Assembly (NCBI GenBank): GCA_025360015.1
Contig: JANYCZ010000021.1
Location: 62,001-126,000 of the forward strand
Direction of reading: 5' to 3'
DNA length: 64,000 bases
DNA from: Verrucomicrobiota bacterium
GTDB lineage: Bacteria; Verrucomicrobiota; Verrucomicrobiia; Verrucomicrobiales; Verrucomicrobiaceae
Part shown: positions 23,713 to 33,198 of the stretch, one piece after another
Position numbering within the stretch: the first letter of the stretch is position 1
How the letters are laid out: each line of letters starts with the position of its first letter
Made by a program: the position numbers and the translations under genes
Notes under the pieces: generated by a model
Databases searched by the model: none
Seen by the model: the letters and a program-made list of their open reading frames with translations, nothing else
What the model was told of the DNA's origin: nothing

Positions 23713-24503
23713 AAAATAGATCGGATCCGCCGACGGCGCAGGGTGCAAACCAGGCCAGTCATCAGCAGCAGCGCCCGGCTGGGCTCAGGCGCGGCAACGG
23801 CAGCCGAGGCCGTGATGATCAAACCCGGGCGTCGTGCTGAAGTGCCGAAATTGCGCGAGTTAAACAGCACAGCGACAGCATTGTCCAAAGCGTCGGCGGT
23901 CATCGTCAGGCTGACTGGGCTGCCGCTAAGAATGTCGTACAGCAGGCTGCTCGAAGGCGTCAGCGTGTAGGTGGCCGTGACACCGTCCCCTACATTGGCA
24001 ACGGTGAAGGCACCTTGCGCCTCCGCCCCGCTGCTCAGACCCGCAAAGTCCGTCCATTTCACCCCCGTCGTGCCCGGGGTCATCGGATTCCCGGAGCCTT
24101 CCACCCACGAGTCCGAGGGAATCCATTTCACATCAAACGTGCCTGCCTGGCTGGCATTGAAAATTGGATTCATCGTCGTCGTCGTCGTCAATTGCAGGCC
24201 TACGCTGTCAATGCTCCAGCCCCCGACGCCGTAAGTGCTGTCAAAAGTGGACTTCACACTGGAAACCTCAAACCGCAGCAGGCTCGCAAACGTGCCGCTC
24301 GAAAGAGCGGCCGAGACGGCCAATGCACCTGCCGCACCGTAGTTGTTGCCAGAAAGGTCGGTTGATGCGGAACCGGTGGTCACAAAGGCGTCGCCATTGC
24401 TCGTCCCCGTGCTGTCAGGACGGAGAGTGACCGTGGTCGCTGCTTGGGCTGTGCCCAGCATGAGCAAAGAGGCCCACAAGAGGGTATGGCGGTGGTTCGA
24501 CAT
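23709..24503 (-). CDS. PEP-CTERM sorted exoprotein
   Basis: A 264-residue exported protein. A signal peptide ends near AQA (about residue 21). The body is Thr/Ser/Gly-rich and beta-like, with LLRFEVSSVKSTFDSTYG and TFDVKWIPSDSW segments. The C-terminus has PEPSRALLLMTGLVCTLRRR, the verrucomicrobial PEP-CTERM sorting signal: PEP, hydrophobic helix, Arg cluster. An exosortase would process it. The start is 9 bp downstream of a truncated paralogue, and the stop overlaps the TupA-like gene. The operon arrangement suggests that this protein is cargo or a structural partner of the pseudopilin cassette. Confidence 0.88.
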   Translation of the reverse strand: MSNHRHTLLWASLLMLGTAQAATTVTLRPDSTGTSNGDAFVTTGSASTDLSGNNYGAAGALAVSAALSSGTFASLLRFEVSSVKSTFDSTYGVGGWSIDSVGLQLTTTTTMNPIFNASQAGTFDVKWIPSDSWVEGSGNPMTPGTTGVKWTDFAGLSSGAEAQGAFTVANVGDGVTATYTLTPSSSLLYDILSGSPVSLTMTADALDNAVAVLFNSRNFGTSARRPGLIITASAAVAAPEPSRALLLMTGLVCTLRRRRIRSIL

Positions 24504-24512
24504 GGCGGCGAA

Positions 24513-25055
24513 TCAAGCTTGTCGGCGTCGGATGATCATTCCCGGATTGTAGTTGAACGTGCCCTGTGATTTCGCGCCGGACGTGTACTTGCCAAGGGTG
24601 TTCCAGTTCAATCCTGCGACCGCCGATCCAGCAGGTGTTCCCGTGCCTTCCGTCCAGCCATCATTGCCGATCCAGCTGACATCGAAGCTTCCCGCGATAT
24701 TCGCATTGCTGGCTCCGCCGTTGAAAATGGCATTGTTCGGAGCCCTGGAAGCCAGGGACAATTGAACGCCGCTCAGAGTCCAGTTGCCCGCGCCATACTG
24801 AGTGTTGAAACTGGTGATGGCACTGGAGACATTAAAGCTCATGACACTGCTGAACTGGCCAGTGGCCAGGGCGGCGGTCACCCCCAGAGCACCAGCACCG
24901 CCGAAATTGCCCGTTGTTCCCGCGCTGTCGCCAAAAGTGTCAGCCACAGCACTGAGCGTCACGGAGGCTTTGCTGACCGTCGCCGCCAGCAATATGAAAG
25001 ACACCCCCGCAATGAGGCTGCAAAAAAGCGAAGCGGATGAGTTCATGACAGTCAT
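24513..25055 (-). CDS. Truncated paralogue of the PEP-CTERM protein
   Basis: A 180-residue exported protein homologous to the next gene: VSAVADTFGDSAGTTGNFGG-like start of the mature part, FSSVMSFNVSSAITSFNTQY and GSFDVSWIGNDGW line up with it. About 70 residues are missing near the end, including the PEP motif and hydrophobic helix. The sequence goes from SQGTFNY straight to NPGMIIRRRQA, where PGMII matches PGLII of the paralogue and RRR matches the final Arg cluster. An internal deletion is the simplest explanation. The protein would be exported but could not be exosortase-sorted. The ATG at 25046 (MNSSASLFC) is an equally good start. First gene of the pseudopilin operon. Confidence 0.72.
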   Translation of the reverse strand: MTVMNSSASLFCSLIAGVSFILLAATVSKASVTLSAVADTFGDSAGTTGNFGGAGALGVTAALATGQFSSVMSFNVSSAITSFNTQYGAGNWTLSGVQLSLASRAPNNAIFNGGASNANIAGSFDVSWIGNDGWTEGTGTPAGSAVAGLNWNTLGKYTSGAKSQGTFNYNPGMIIRRRQA

Positions 25056-25186
25056 GACGGTATTATGTCGTGAAGAGACAGTATCATGTCAAAGTCGAAA
25101 ACAGGCGGCACCTTTCAAAGAGTTTATGCTTTCGATGAAAGCTATTCCCTGTTGCAGCTGGCTGCTGCGGAGTCAGGGTCAATACC

Positions 25187-25933
25187 TTAGCCTGCGGTGG
25201 TTTCTGGAAGCGCTGGCGTCATCAGGGCGCGCCGACCACGATTCAGGCCAGGTAGCGTGAGATAGTCGAGCACATCGCCCATCAGGGCATTGATGCGGGC
25301 ATACGCAGCGGGTGCCATAGAGCGGAGAGTGGCTTCGGATTGAACGAAGGTGTCCTCAATCAACTCGTTACGACAATGGGTGATGATGGCGTCGGCGCTT
25401 GCTGGCGAGGTCTCCAGATGAAACTGCAGACCGATGACGTTGGCGCCGATTTGAAAGGCCTGGTGCTCGCAGGCGGCGCTGCGTGCGAGATGCACCGCAC
25501 CCGCAGGCAGATCAAAGGTCTCGCCGTGCCAGTGGAAGACGGTGGTTGCAGGTGGGAAGTGGAACGTGTGGCCAGTGTTGGGAACTGCGGTGATGTCGAA
25601 CCAACCGATTTCGCGCTGTCTGCCTGCATAAACACAGGCACCGAGCGCGCTGGCGATCAGTTGTGCGCCGAGGCAGATCCCGAGCACGGGGACCCCTTGC
25701 TGAATGGCCGCGCGGATGAACTCTTTTTCGGCCACCAGCCAGGGCAATTCGGCTTCGTCGTTGACACTCATGGGACCGCCCATGGCGATGATGAGATCCA
25801 TGCTGCTGACATCTGGCAACGTCCAAGGCTCGAAGAATCGAGTGCTGCTGATGTTCGCAGACCGTGCGCGCAGCCAGTGCTCCATGCTGCCAATGCCTTC
25901 AAAGGGGACATGCTGAAGAATGTGAACGTTCAT
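25187..25933 (-). CDS. Class I glutamine amidotransferase (GMP synthase-like)
   Basis: A 248-residue stand-alone GATase1 domain. The nucleophile elbow GICLGAQL holds Cys87, and His172-Glu174 (QFHLET) completes the catalytic triad. The MGGPMSVNDE loop is typical of GMP-synthase-like amidotransferases of unassigned function. It would release ammonia from glutamine or act as a gamma-glutamyl hydrolase. It is divergent from the XRE-type regulator, with 107 bp between the starts, and lies 131 bp upstream of the pseudopilin operon on the same strand, so it may be the target of that regulator. A direct repeat TATTATGTC / TATCATGTC lies in the gap at about 25061-25088. Confidence 0.88.
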   Translation of the reverse strand: MNVHILQHVPFEGIGSMEHWLRARSANISSTRFFEPWTLPDVSSMDLIIAMGGPMSVNDEAELPWLVAEKEFIRAAIQQGVPVLGICLGAQLIASALGACVYAGRQREIGWFDITAVPNTGHTFHFPPATTVFHWHGETFDLPAGAVHLARSAACEHQAFQIGANVIGLQFHLETSPASADAIITHCRNELIEDTFVQSEATLRSMAPAAYARINALMGDVLDYLTLPGLNRGRRALMTPALPETTAG

Positions 25934-26040
25934 AGGGTGTGGCTGCTTTTAAACGATACGCACGAGGCTGCACAACAGAGAATCAAGGGGACTGGTGCTG
26001 CATTGACTCTGCTGCGATTCGGACACATCATGGCAGCATC

Positions 26041-27102
26041 ATGTCACGAGCCAGGTCACAACAGCATCCGGTGGCATCACGGCGCAAAGCGCGTGAATGG
26101 TCGCAGGACGAGCTTTCGGTGCGCGCAGGCGTTCCGCGCAGCTCGGTGAGCGCGATTGAGGCCGGGCGGCTCACGCCTTCGGTCACGGCGGCCCTGGCGG
26201 TGGCGCAGGCGCTGGAATGCAGTGTGGAGGAGCTGTTTGGCTCGGGCGACAAGAAGACGGGGGCAGACGTGGCATGGGCTTGGGAACCGCTGTTGGACAG
26301 GGATCGTTATTGGGAGGCCGAGGTCGGTGGATGCAAATGGCTGTATCCTGTGGAAGCGCTGCCCGGCAGCGCGTGGGCGCACGACGGCTTCTGCCGTGAG
26401 AAGGTGCTGCATGAGCGCGGTGACTGGGAGCCAACGCAGACGCTTGTGCTGGCAGGCTGTGATCCGGCGGCGGGACTGCTGGCGGCGGAATATGCGGCGG
26501 CGTCGGGCTTTCGGCTGCTGGCTTTCACGCGCGGGGGCGGAGTTGCACTGGAACTGTTGCAGCAGGGGCTGGTGCATGTGGCGGCGCTGCACCGCTCCAC
26601 AGCGGAGCAGCCGCACCGAAATGAACAGACGGTGCGCGAGAAGCTGGGTGGTGGCCACTGTCTGCTCCGCAGCGCGGACTGGGTGGAGGGCATCGCGCTG
26701 GCGGCGCAGGATCATACGCGCAGCGTCTCGGCCTGCGCGCGACAGGTGCGTCAGTGGGCCATGCGTGAGCCGGGATCGGCCGCGCGGGAATGTCTGGATG
26801 ACCTGCTCGGGAAACCCCAGGCATCGAAGCACATCCTGTTGAGCCATCAGGCCGTGGTGGAAGCTGTGCGCGGGGGCTGGGCGGAGGCGGGTGTGTGCGT
26901 GCGGCTTTGTGCCGAGGAGGCCGGGCTGCGCTTCCTTCCTGTGCGCACTGAGTCGCTCGATCTATGTTTCTCCGCCGCGATGGAGCGTGACCCGCGTGTT
27001 CAGGCGCTCATCCGATTGCTGCGCAGCCGTGTGTATCGGCGTTTGATTGATGAACTGCCGGGGTATGACGCGAGCCACACCGGCGAGATGGTGACGGTGT
27101 GA
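26041..27102 (+). CDS. XRE-type regulator with binding-protein-like domain
   Basis: A 353-residue transcription factor. Residues about 10-65 form a Cro/C1-type helix-turn-helix (REWSQDELSVRAGVPRSSVS and IEAGRLTPSVTAALAVAQAL). The rest resembles the PBP-like domain (related to molybdate-binding proteins) that is often fused to such helix-turn-helix domains: TLVLAGCDPAAGLLAAEYA, GLVHVAALHRST, and a C-terminal DPRVQALIRLLRSRVYRRLI. This suggests sensing of an oxyanion such as molybdate or tungstate, or of a pterin-like ligand. A TupA-like protein is encoded 2.3 kb away. The ATG at 26041 is chosen because the helix-turn-helix follows it; the frame is open for 102 bp upstream without family-like sequence. 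Confidence 0.8.
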   Translation: MSRARSQQHPVASRRKAREWSQDELSVRAGVPRSSVSAIEAGRLTPSVTAALAVAQALECSVEELFGSGDKKTGADVAWAWEPLLDRDRYWEAEVGGCKWLYPVEALPGSAWAHDGFCREKVLHERGDWEPTQTLVLAGCDPAAGLLAAEYAAASGFRLLAFTRGGGVALELLQQGLVHVAALHRSTAEQPHRNEQTVREKLGGGHCLLRSADWVEGIALAAQDHTRSVSACARQVRQWAMREPGSAARECLDDLLGKPQASKHILLSHQAVVEAVRGGWAEAGVCVRLCAEEAGLRFLPVRTESLDLCFSAAMERDPRVQALIRLLRSRVYRRLIDELPGYDASHTGEMVTV

Positions 27103-27216
27103 GGGGCCGAGGCGGAGTTTACGGCTGTTGACGACGATGTTTCCGATCCGTTGAAGAGGCTTTGCCGCTGGGATGGAACGACTGCCAACCCTCGCAAACA
27201 ACTGCTAACTTCCCCC

Positions 27217-28131
27217 TCAGGGAGCTGCGGTGGGCTTCATGGAGACGAGGCGTGTGGTGACTTGCTGGTGCACGGGCATGGGCCTGCCCTCGACTTTGAG
27301 CTGAATGGAGGCGGCGAAGACGGCGAGGGAGATGGTTTTGGTCTCGAGGTCAAAGAAGACGTGGCCGTTGGCTTTGGAATTGTCGCCGAGGGTCACAGAG
27401 CGCTCGGTGGTGAGATCGCGGCCGGTGCTGTCTTTGTCGGGCCTGGATTTCATGGTGCCTTCGAAGGCGATCTGGGCTTGGCGGTGGCCTTCGCGGTCCA
27501 CGATGCCGTCGAATTTGGCGTTGAGCTTGACCTGGACCGTGCCGGCCTGGGGGAAGGTGACGAGTTCGTCGGTGATCCATTTGTCGCCCGGGCGGACGGG
27601 TATTTTGGGCAGGCCCATTTCGAGGGAGCGGCGGTAGAGCGCGGCGAGCTGGCGGGCGGTGGCGATGGAGGCCAGGTCGGGCTCGATGCCGCCGGTGACC
27701 ATGGAGCCGAGGTCTTTGGCGTCGAGGAATTCGCCCTTTTCATCATAGACGAGGGTGAAGCCTTTGCCTGCGGCACCGCCGAGGGTCTGCTGAAGCTGGG
27801 GGCTGGAGGAGGCGGGGTTCTTCGAATCAAAGGCATAGCTTTTACCCTCGAAGGTCATTTCGCCGATCAGGGACTCGATCAGGACAGTGGCGGCGGTCTG
27901 GCCGGTGGGTGTTTTTTTGACCGCGATGGAAGTGGTCTGGTGCAGGCGCAGTTTTTGGTCGGTGGACTTGCCGAGGGCGGTGAGGAAGTTGGTGGTGTCG
28001 GTGTCTGACTCCTGGAGGTAAGTCATGCCGGGCTCCCAGTGCAGCTTCAATGCCACCGGGGAATCCTGGGCGGGGCAGGAGAGAGAGAGGCAGAGGAGGA
28101 AAGAGGCCAGAAGCGCGGCGGAGCGGGACAT
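27217..28131 (-). CDS. Exported DUF6263-like protein
   Basis: A 304-residue protein with a signal peptide (MSRSAALLASFLLCLSLSC, possible lipobox at LSLSC). The body has LHWEPGMTYLQESDTDT, then repeated Thr-rich beta segments and a conserved-looking PGDKWITDE. This pattern fits a family of uncharacterised secreted proteins (DUF6263) frequent in Planctomycetes and Verrucomicrobia; no function is known. The frame is open for 234 bp upstream, but that part covers an hsdM scrap, so the start at 28131, right before the signal peptide, is preferred. It converges on the XRE-type gene, with 114 bp between the stops and no clear terminator. Confidence 0.72.
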   Translation of the reverse strand: MSRSAALLASFLLCLSLSCPAQDSPVALKLHWEPGMTYLQESDTDTTNFLTALGKSTDQKLRLHQTTSIAVKKTPTGQTAATVLIESLIGEMTFEGKSYAFDSKNPASSSPQLQQTLGGAAGKGFTLVYDEKGEFLDAKDLGSMVTGGIEPDLASIATARQLAALYRRSLEMGLPKIPVRPGDKWITDELVTFPQAGTVQVKLNAKFDGIVDREGHRQAQIAFEGTMKSRPDKDSTGRDLTTERSVTLGDNSKANGHVFFDLETKTISLAVFAASIQLKVEGRPMPVHQQVTTRLVSMKPTAAP

Positions 28132-28194
28132 GGCGCGAAGTAAGCGCAGCCCGGGTGCTTTGCAATCCAGCTCTCCTTGCAGGCAGGAAGGGAG

Positions 28195-28310
28195 CTTTGC
28201 GCCAGCGGCCTTCGGGGTTCTTCTCGGGGTGCCAGGTTTCTTTGCGCTTGTGGCGGTCCGCAGGGTGGTAGCAGGTGATGAAGTCGGCCAGATCCTCCGC
28301 GCGCAGAAGG
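28195..28310 (-). pseudogene. hsdM: Relic of hsdM (type I methyltransferase) 3' part
   Basis: About 38 codons on the minus strand read LRAEDLADFITCYHPADRHK, then RKETWHPEKNPEGRWRK. These match in order the C-terminal region of N-6 adenine methylase HsdM (xxFxxCYxPxxRHxRxxT...NPxGRWR). Before it, at about 28320-28365 in another frame, is FDLKRTNL, a possible piece of the upstream HsdM sequence (RTNLHT-like). After GRWRK the similarity stops. No start, no catalytic NPPF motif and no target-recognition subunit are present. It lies in the same orientation as the hsdR remains at 29.1-30.7 kb. Confidence 0.7.
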
Positions 28311-28348
28311 TCAGCATGTGGGCACCGCAGAGGTTGGTACGTTTCAGA

Positions 28349-28777
28349 TCAAACGGCCGGCTCATGCTTCCAAGGATTCACGACGGTGACACACGTGCCG
28401 GCGAAGTCGGCTTCGTTGCGAGTGGCAAGGGTGAGGTCGTGCACGAGCGCGGTGGCGGCGATGAGGGCGTCGTTGTAGGAGGTGCCGTGGGCTGCGCGGA
28501 TTTCGGCGGCTTGTTTCGCTATGTCGAGGGTGATGGGCAGAAGCGTGTAAAGAGCGGGAGCGGCCAGGATTTCGCCAAACCAGATCCAGCCGCTGAGCAA
28601 AGCGGGATCTTTCGCCGCCACTTTGCGGCAGCCATACCAGATCTCATTCATGGTGACGACGCTGACCCCTGCCTGCTGGCCCTGAGCGGCGTATTGCCAG
28701 CGGAGTACGGCGGCGTCTGCTTTGGTTTTCTTCCGCAGCTCAGAGAGAGTGACGGTATCGAGCAGGTAGCGGCTCAT
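28349..28777 (-). CDS. PIN-domain toxin (VapC/FitB-like)
   Basis: A 142-residue PIN-domain ribonuclease toxin. The acidic metal-binding residues are in place: Asp7 (YLLDT), Glu45 (TMNEIWYG), Asp103 (SYNDALIAAT) and Asp124 (TRNEADF). Its start overlaps the stop of the antitoxin gene by 4 bp (ATGA). It would cleave RNA when the labile antitoxin is lost. The pair sits inside the decayed type I restriction locus, between the hsdR and hsdM remains. Confidence 0.9.
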   Translation of the reverse strand: MSRYLLDTVTLSELRKKTKADAAVLRWQYAAQGQQAGVSVVTMNEIWYGCRKVAAKDPALLSGWIWFGEILAAPALYTLLPITLDIAKQAAEIRAAHGTSYNDALIAATALVHDLTLATRNEADFAGTCVTVVNPWKHEPAV

Positions 28778-29082
28778 TCTTCGTCAGGCTCGAAGGAAAA
28801 ATCGCGGATCGGCATGGTCTTCCGATCTTCCAAGGGGAAGTCACGCGCCAGAAACTCGTCGTTGGCATCACCGCTGAAGGCGTCGATCCAGGAACGAGGC
28901 TGAGCTTGCAGGCACGTCTTTTCCTCCTCACGGGAGAGGCGGTCCAAGTTTGTTTCTGCACCTGATGAAAAGCTCTTCAACCAGGCGACGACAAACGTCG
29001 GCAGCGGCTTGCCTGCTTTCCTGGCCTGACTTTCCGCAGAGGCGAAGGTCGCATCATCAAGGGTAAGGGTCAGTTGTTTCAT
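28774..29082 (-). CDS. Antitoxin of the PIN toxin
   Basis: A 102-residue protein with a ribbon-helix-helix-like N-terminus (MKQLTLTLDDATFASAESQA, then RKAGKPLPTFVVAWLKSF) and an acidic C-terminal tail (DFSFEPDEE) suited to bind and block the PIN toxin. The Thr/Leu alternation in the first strand would contact the operator, so it probably represses its own operon. It is coupled to the toxin by a 4-bp overlap. Confidence 0.82.
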   Translation of the reverse strand: MKQLTLTLDDATFASAESQARKAGKPLPTFVVAWLKSFSSGAETNLDRLSREEEKTCLQAQPRSWIDAFSGDANDEFLARDFPLEDRKTMPIRDFSFEPDEE

Positions 29083-29141
29083 GAGCCGATATTAACAGCT
29101 TCGCAGCCGGTGGGCAAGACGGCGGATTTGAGCAGGTTTTC

Positions 29142-30742
29142 TCATGCCACCAGCGCCTTATTGAGTTCACTCAAGACGCCATCCATCCGCTCCCCAAAGA
29201 GCTGATGCATCGTCCCCAATCCGCCTTGGGAATCAAAGGGGACGAGTTCGAGATCGTCGCGGTCGGTGTGGAAGGAGGTCATCATGTGGTCGCGGATCAT
29301 CTGCAGCCAGGTGGTCTGCGCTTCGGTGAATTTGGGGCCGGGTTCGTTGTGCTTGGCCATGATCCAGGTTTGGAAATTCCTGCGGACCACATCGTCAAAG
29401 GCGGTCAGCTTCGCATCCACCCCGCAGGCGCGGCGGATGAGGGCGACGAGGGCGGTGAGTTCATTGAGCGGGGCTTTGGCCTTTGACTCATCCAGATGCT
29501 GGTAGGCCTGATACACCCGCAGCGGGGCCAGACGTGGCGCATCGGCACGCAGCGCGGTCATGACCTGCTCCAGCATGGCAAAGGTGATCTCCCGCCGCCG
29601 GAAGGGCTGGTCATAGAAGATGGTCAGCGCAGTGAGGGCGTCCTTGTGCGCCTCCATCCATGCGGCAAATTCCTGGGCGAGTGCCGCCGCCTGAGCCTGC
29701 TTGTCCTGCGCCCAGCCAGCGGAGACGAGGGTGTCTTGGTGGTCGTGGTTGATCTTCTGCTCCTTGTCCCGGCGGATGCTGTCAATGAGCTCGATGAGAT
29801 CTCCGGTGAAGAGATTGGCGGCGGCTTTGACGAGTTGCTCTTGTGCCTTCTCGCGGTTCGTGTCACCGGGGTCACCTGGGGTCTGTCCGGCGAGTTCCAG
29901 CGCCTTGGCCTCCACGTTGTCCCCATCAATGGCGGCGATGAGGCCGCTGACGATGCTGCTGAGCGTGACGCCGCCGGACTTCTCGGCGATGCGGGCGTGG
30001 TCGTGCTTGTCGAGCTGCTTGTTCAGCCGCGCGAGGCGTCCGCCTGCTCGCGAAGGTTCTTGGTATCGACCAGAAACAGGATGCGCCGAGCCTTGCCAAA
30101 CTTCAGCAGTCGATAGACCTCCGTGATGGCGGTGAAGGTCTTGCCTGAACCTGTGGCCATTTGGATTAGAGCGCAGAGCTTGGCCCTTTTTAGCGAGTCT
30201 TCGAGATTCGTCACGGCGATTTCCTTGCAGTCTCGCAGGCCGAGTTCGGCAGCGGGGCGCTTGGTGGAATTCAGGAGTGGGATGGTGGTGAGACGCGTGC
30301 GCAGGGAGGCGCCGTCTTCAATCCAGCGCTGCAGCATCTCGGGCCGGTGAAAGCTGAAGACCTCGCGGGAGCGTGGCTTGGGATCGGCCATGTCGGTGAA
30401 GCGGGTGAGCACTCCTGTGCTCTGGTAGAGGAAGCGCAGCGGCTGCTTGTTGCTGACCCACTTGAGCTTGGCGGTGGCGTATTCGGAGGTCTGATCTTCT
30501 ACGGTGGTGATGTTTTGGCCCATCTCCTCCTTTTTGGCCTCAATGACGCCGCAGGCCTTCTGGTCCACAAAGAGCACATAGTCCGCCGGTCCGGTATCCG
30601 TGGTGTACTCCCGCACGGCGATGCCGGGACTCGCATTGAAGTTGATATTCTTCATGCCCTGCACCTTCCATCCTGCAGCCTCCAGCATCGCGTCGATACG
30701 ATCACGCGCGATTTGTTCCGGGTTTTGGTTGGGGGGCGGCAT
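29142..30742 (-). pseudogene. hsdR: hsdR with its motor deleted and a frameshift
   Basis: Remains of a type I restriction endonuclease R subunit of the EcoEI-R type. The N-terminal piece (30742 to about 30045) holds the nuclease region (GIAVREYTTDTGPADYVLFV, ACGVIEAKKE) and Walker A ALIQMATGSGKTFTAI. It breaks off after LFLVDTKNLREQA. The following sequence (about 30044 to 29142, another frame) reads RLARLNKQLDKHDHARIAEK, then RRDKEQKINHDHQDTLVSAG, and ends with GGLGTMHQLFGERMDGVLSE, matching the family's C-terminal region. The helicase domains after motif I (DEAD box and motifs III-VI, some 400 residues) are gone, and the two parts are out of frame at the junction near 30045. Without the motor it cannot restrict DNA. 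Confidence 0.9.
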
Positions 30743-30842
30743 GTGTTGGGGAAAATATCTAGTGCAGAGTCGCTAACAAAGCTGAGGCGGCTAGGGGTGG
30801 CAAAGATAAAGTTTGGAGCGGAGCCGAGGCGTGGGAGAGACG

Positions 30843-31456
<614 letters not shown>

Positions 31457-31480
<24 letters not shown>

Positions 31481-31612
31481 GCAAGCTTCGCTTGGGCGTG
31501 GGAGGTGGCCCATTCTTCGCTGAAGCCTCGAGGGGCAAGCTTCACTTGGGCGTGGGAGGTGGCCCATTGTTCGCTGAAGCTTCGAAGGGCAAGCATCGCT
31601 TGAAGATGGGCC
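31457..31612. repeat. 54-bp tandem repeat, about three copies
   Basis: Units start CATTCTTCGCTGAAGC at 31457, CATTCTTCGCTGAAGC at 31511 and CATTGTTCGCTGAAGC at 31565, with a period of exactly 54 bp. Each contains GGGCAAGC and CTTGGGCGTGGGAGGTGG, though the third is diverged at its end. Period and composition do not fit a CRISPR array, as there are no unique spacers. Confidence 0.92.
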
Positions 31613-31914
31613 GTCAGGCAGGCAAGGAAGTTCAGGGGGGTGATGCGGCGGGAGTCGCACAAGGCACGATCCGCGTCTTATCCGAGTGCTGTTTTTGCCG
31701 GGCTTTATGCTGAGGACACCGATTCAGAGTATTGATTTTCAATCGACTGAAGGCGCTATTTTAACTATGCGGTGGTATCAGCAAACCCAGTGTACGCTCA
31801 AGAATGAGGGAGGGAACGCCACACGCGCCGGGGCGTGAGCGGGCAGCGTGCAAAATGGGGGCCAGAGGGTTTGGACGGGGGGTTTTGGCGTAGGGGAAAA
31901 TCAATTGGAGAAGT

Positions 31915-31930
31915 TGGCACGATTCTGGCT
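31915..31930 (+). promoter_or_regulatory. Sigma-54 promoter of the P-II gene
   Basis: TGGCACGATTCTGGCT matches the sigma-54 consensus TGGCACG-N4-TTGCW at every position but one (T to G before the -12 GC). GG and GC have the required 10-bp spacing. It lies 97 bp upstream of the P-II start. Nitrogen-limitation control through NtrC is the usual arrangement for glnK/glnB; no NtrC site was identified by eye. Confidence 0.7.
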
Positions 31931-32014
31931 TAGACCTATTTTCGCAAAAGATTGGGCCAGGAAAATCATCTTCCCACGGTTCTGATCGTTGCAATTCGTG
32001 AACCACACTACTAA

Positions 32015-32374
<360 letters not shown>

Positions 32375-32398
32375 TTTCACCCCCAAAAAACCAATCTA

Positions 32399-32434
32399 CA
32401 AAACCCATTCGCGGGCTGCTGCGGGTGGGTTTTT
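32399..32434 (+). terminator. Intrinsic terminator after the P-II gene
   Basis: AAAACCCATTCGC and GCGGGTGGGTTTTT form a GC-rich stem flanked by A- and T-tracts (32399-32434), 25 bp after the stop. It separates the P-II gene from the phosphate genes. Confidence 0.75.
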
Positions 32435-32555
32435 GCTGTCCGGGCCCGGCGAAATTGTGACCGTTTCGTCACATCAGGGTGATGCGGTTGTCTTGACAGC
32501 CCCATGGGTGCTCGCTCTAACTGGCGGCCCCCCGTCCTCGGGCGGGCCTCTCTCC

Positions 32556-33185
32556 ATGATTTCCTTCCAAAAAATCTTCGGCAAATCAGACATTTTTTAT
32601 GATCTGCTGGAATCCAGCGCCAGCCATGCGCGGCAGAGCGTGCAGACTTTGCACCAGCTGCTTTCTGATCCTGCCGCACCGCAGAACCTCGACGCCTTCA
32701 CGGCTCTACGCCGTGAGGACAAGAAGATCACGCAGCAGATCGACGAGGCGCTGTGCAAGACCTTTGTGACCGAGCTGGAGCGGGAGGACATCGAGGCGCT
32801 GGCGAATGCGCTGTACAAGATTCCGAAGACGGTCGAAAAAATCGCCGAGCGCCTGCTGATTTGCAGCGCGCGCCTGACCGGAGTGGATTTTTCCCGCCAG
32901 ATCAAACTGATGGATTCGGCCGCTGAGGTCGTGCTGATCATGGTGGTGGAGCTGCGCAAGAAGATGCATCTCGAACGGGTGAAGGATTTGAATGACAAGA
33001 TTCAGCAGGTCGAGGGGGAGGCGGACAAGCTGGTGGTCGAATGCCTGCGGGCGCTTTACACCACTGAGAAGGACGCGGTGATGGTGGTGATCCTCAAGGA
33101 TCTCTATGACCTGATGGAAAAGGTCGTGGACCGGTGCCGTGACGCGGGGAACGTGGTGGCCAACATTGTTTTGAAGAACTCCTGA
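32556..33185 (+). CDS. DUF47 (PhoU-like) phosphate transport regulator
   Basis: A 209-residue all-helical DUF47 protein, related to PhoU, which usually regulates the Pit transporter encoded next to it. It contains the family patterns ALRREDKKITQQIDEAL, EDIEALANALYKIPKTVEKI and the closing DLMEKVVDRCRDAGNVVANI, near which metal-binding acidic residues lie. The ATG at 32556 (MISFQKIFGKSDIFYDLL) is the natural start; the frame is open upstream across the P-II terminator, which is not coding. The Pit gene follows after 13 bp. Confidence 0.93.
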   Translation: MISFQKIFGKSDIFYDLLESSASHARQSVQTLHQLLSDPAAPQNLDAFTALRREDKKITQQIDEALCKTFVTELEREDIEALANALYKIPKTVEKIAERLLICSARLTGVDFSRQIKLMDSAAEVVLIMVVELRKKMHLERVKDLNDKIQQVEGEADKLVVECLRALYTTEKDAVMVVILKDLYDLMEKVVDRCRDAGNVVANIVLKNS

Positions 33186-33198
33186 CCGCCCGCCGCGA

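Noticed and set aside
28132-28365. Extending the DUF6263-like gene to an upstream ATG at 28365
   Set aside because: The extra 78 codons have no signal-peptide logic and cover hsdM remains in another frame; a proper leader begins at 28131.
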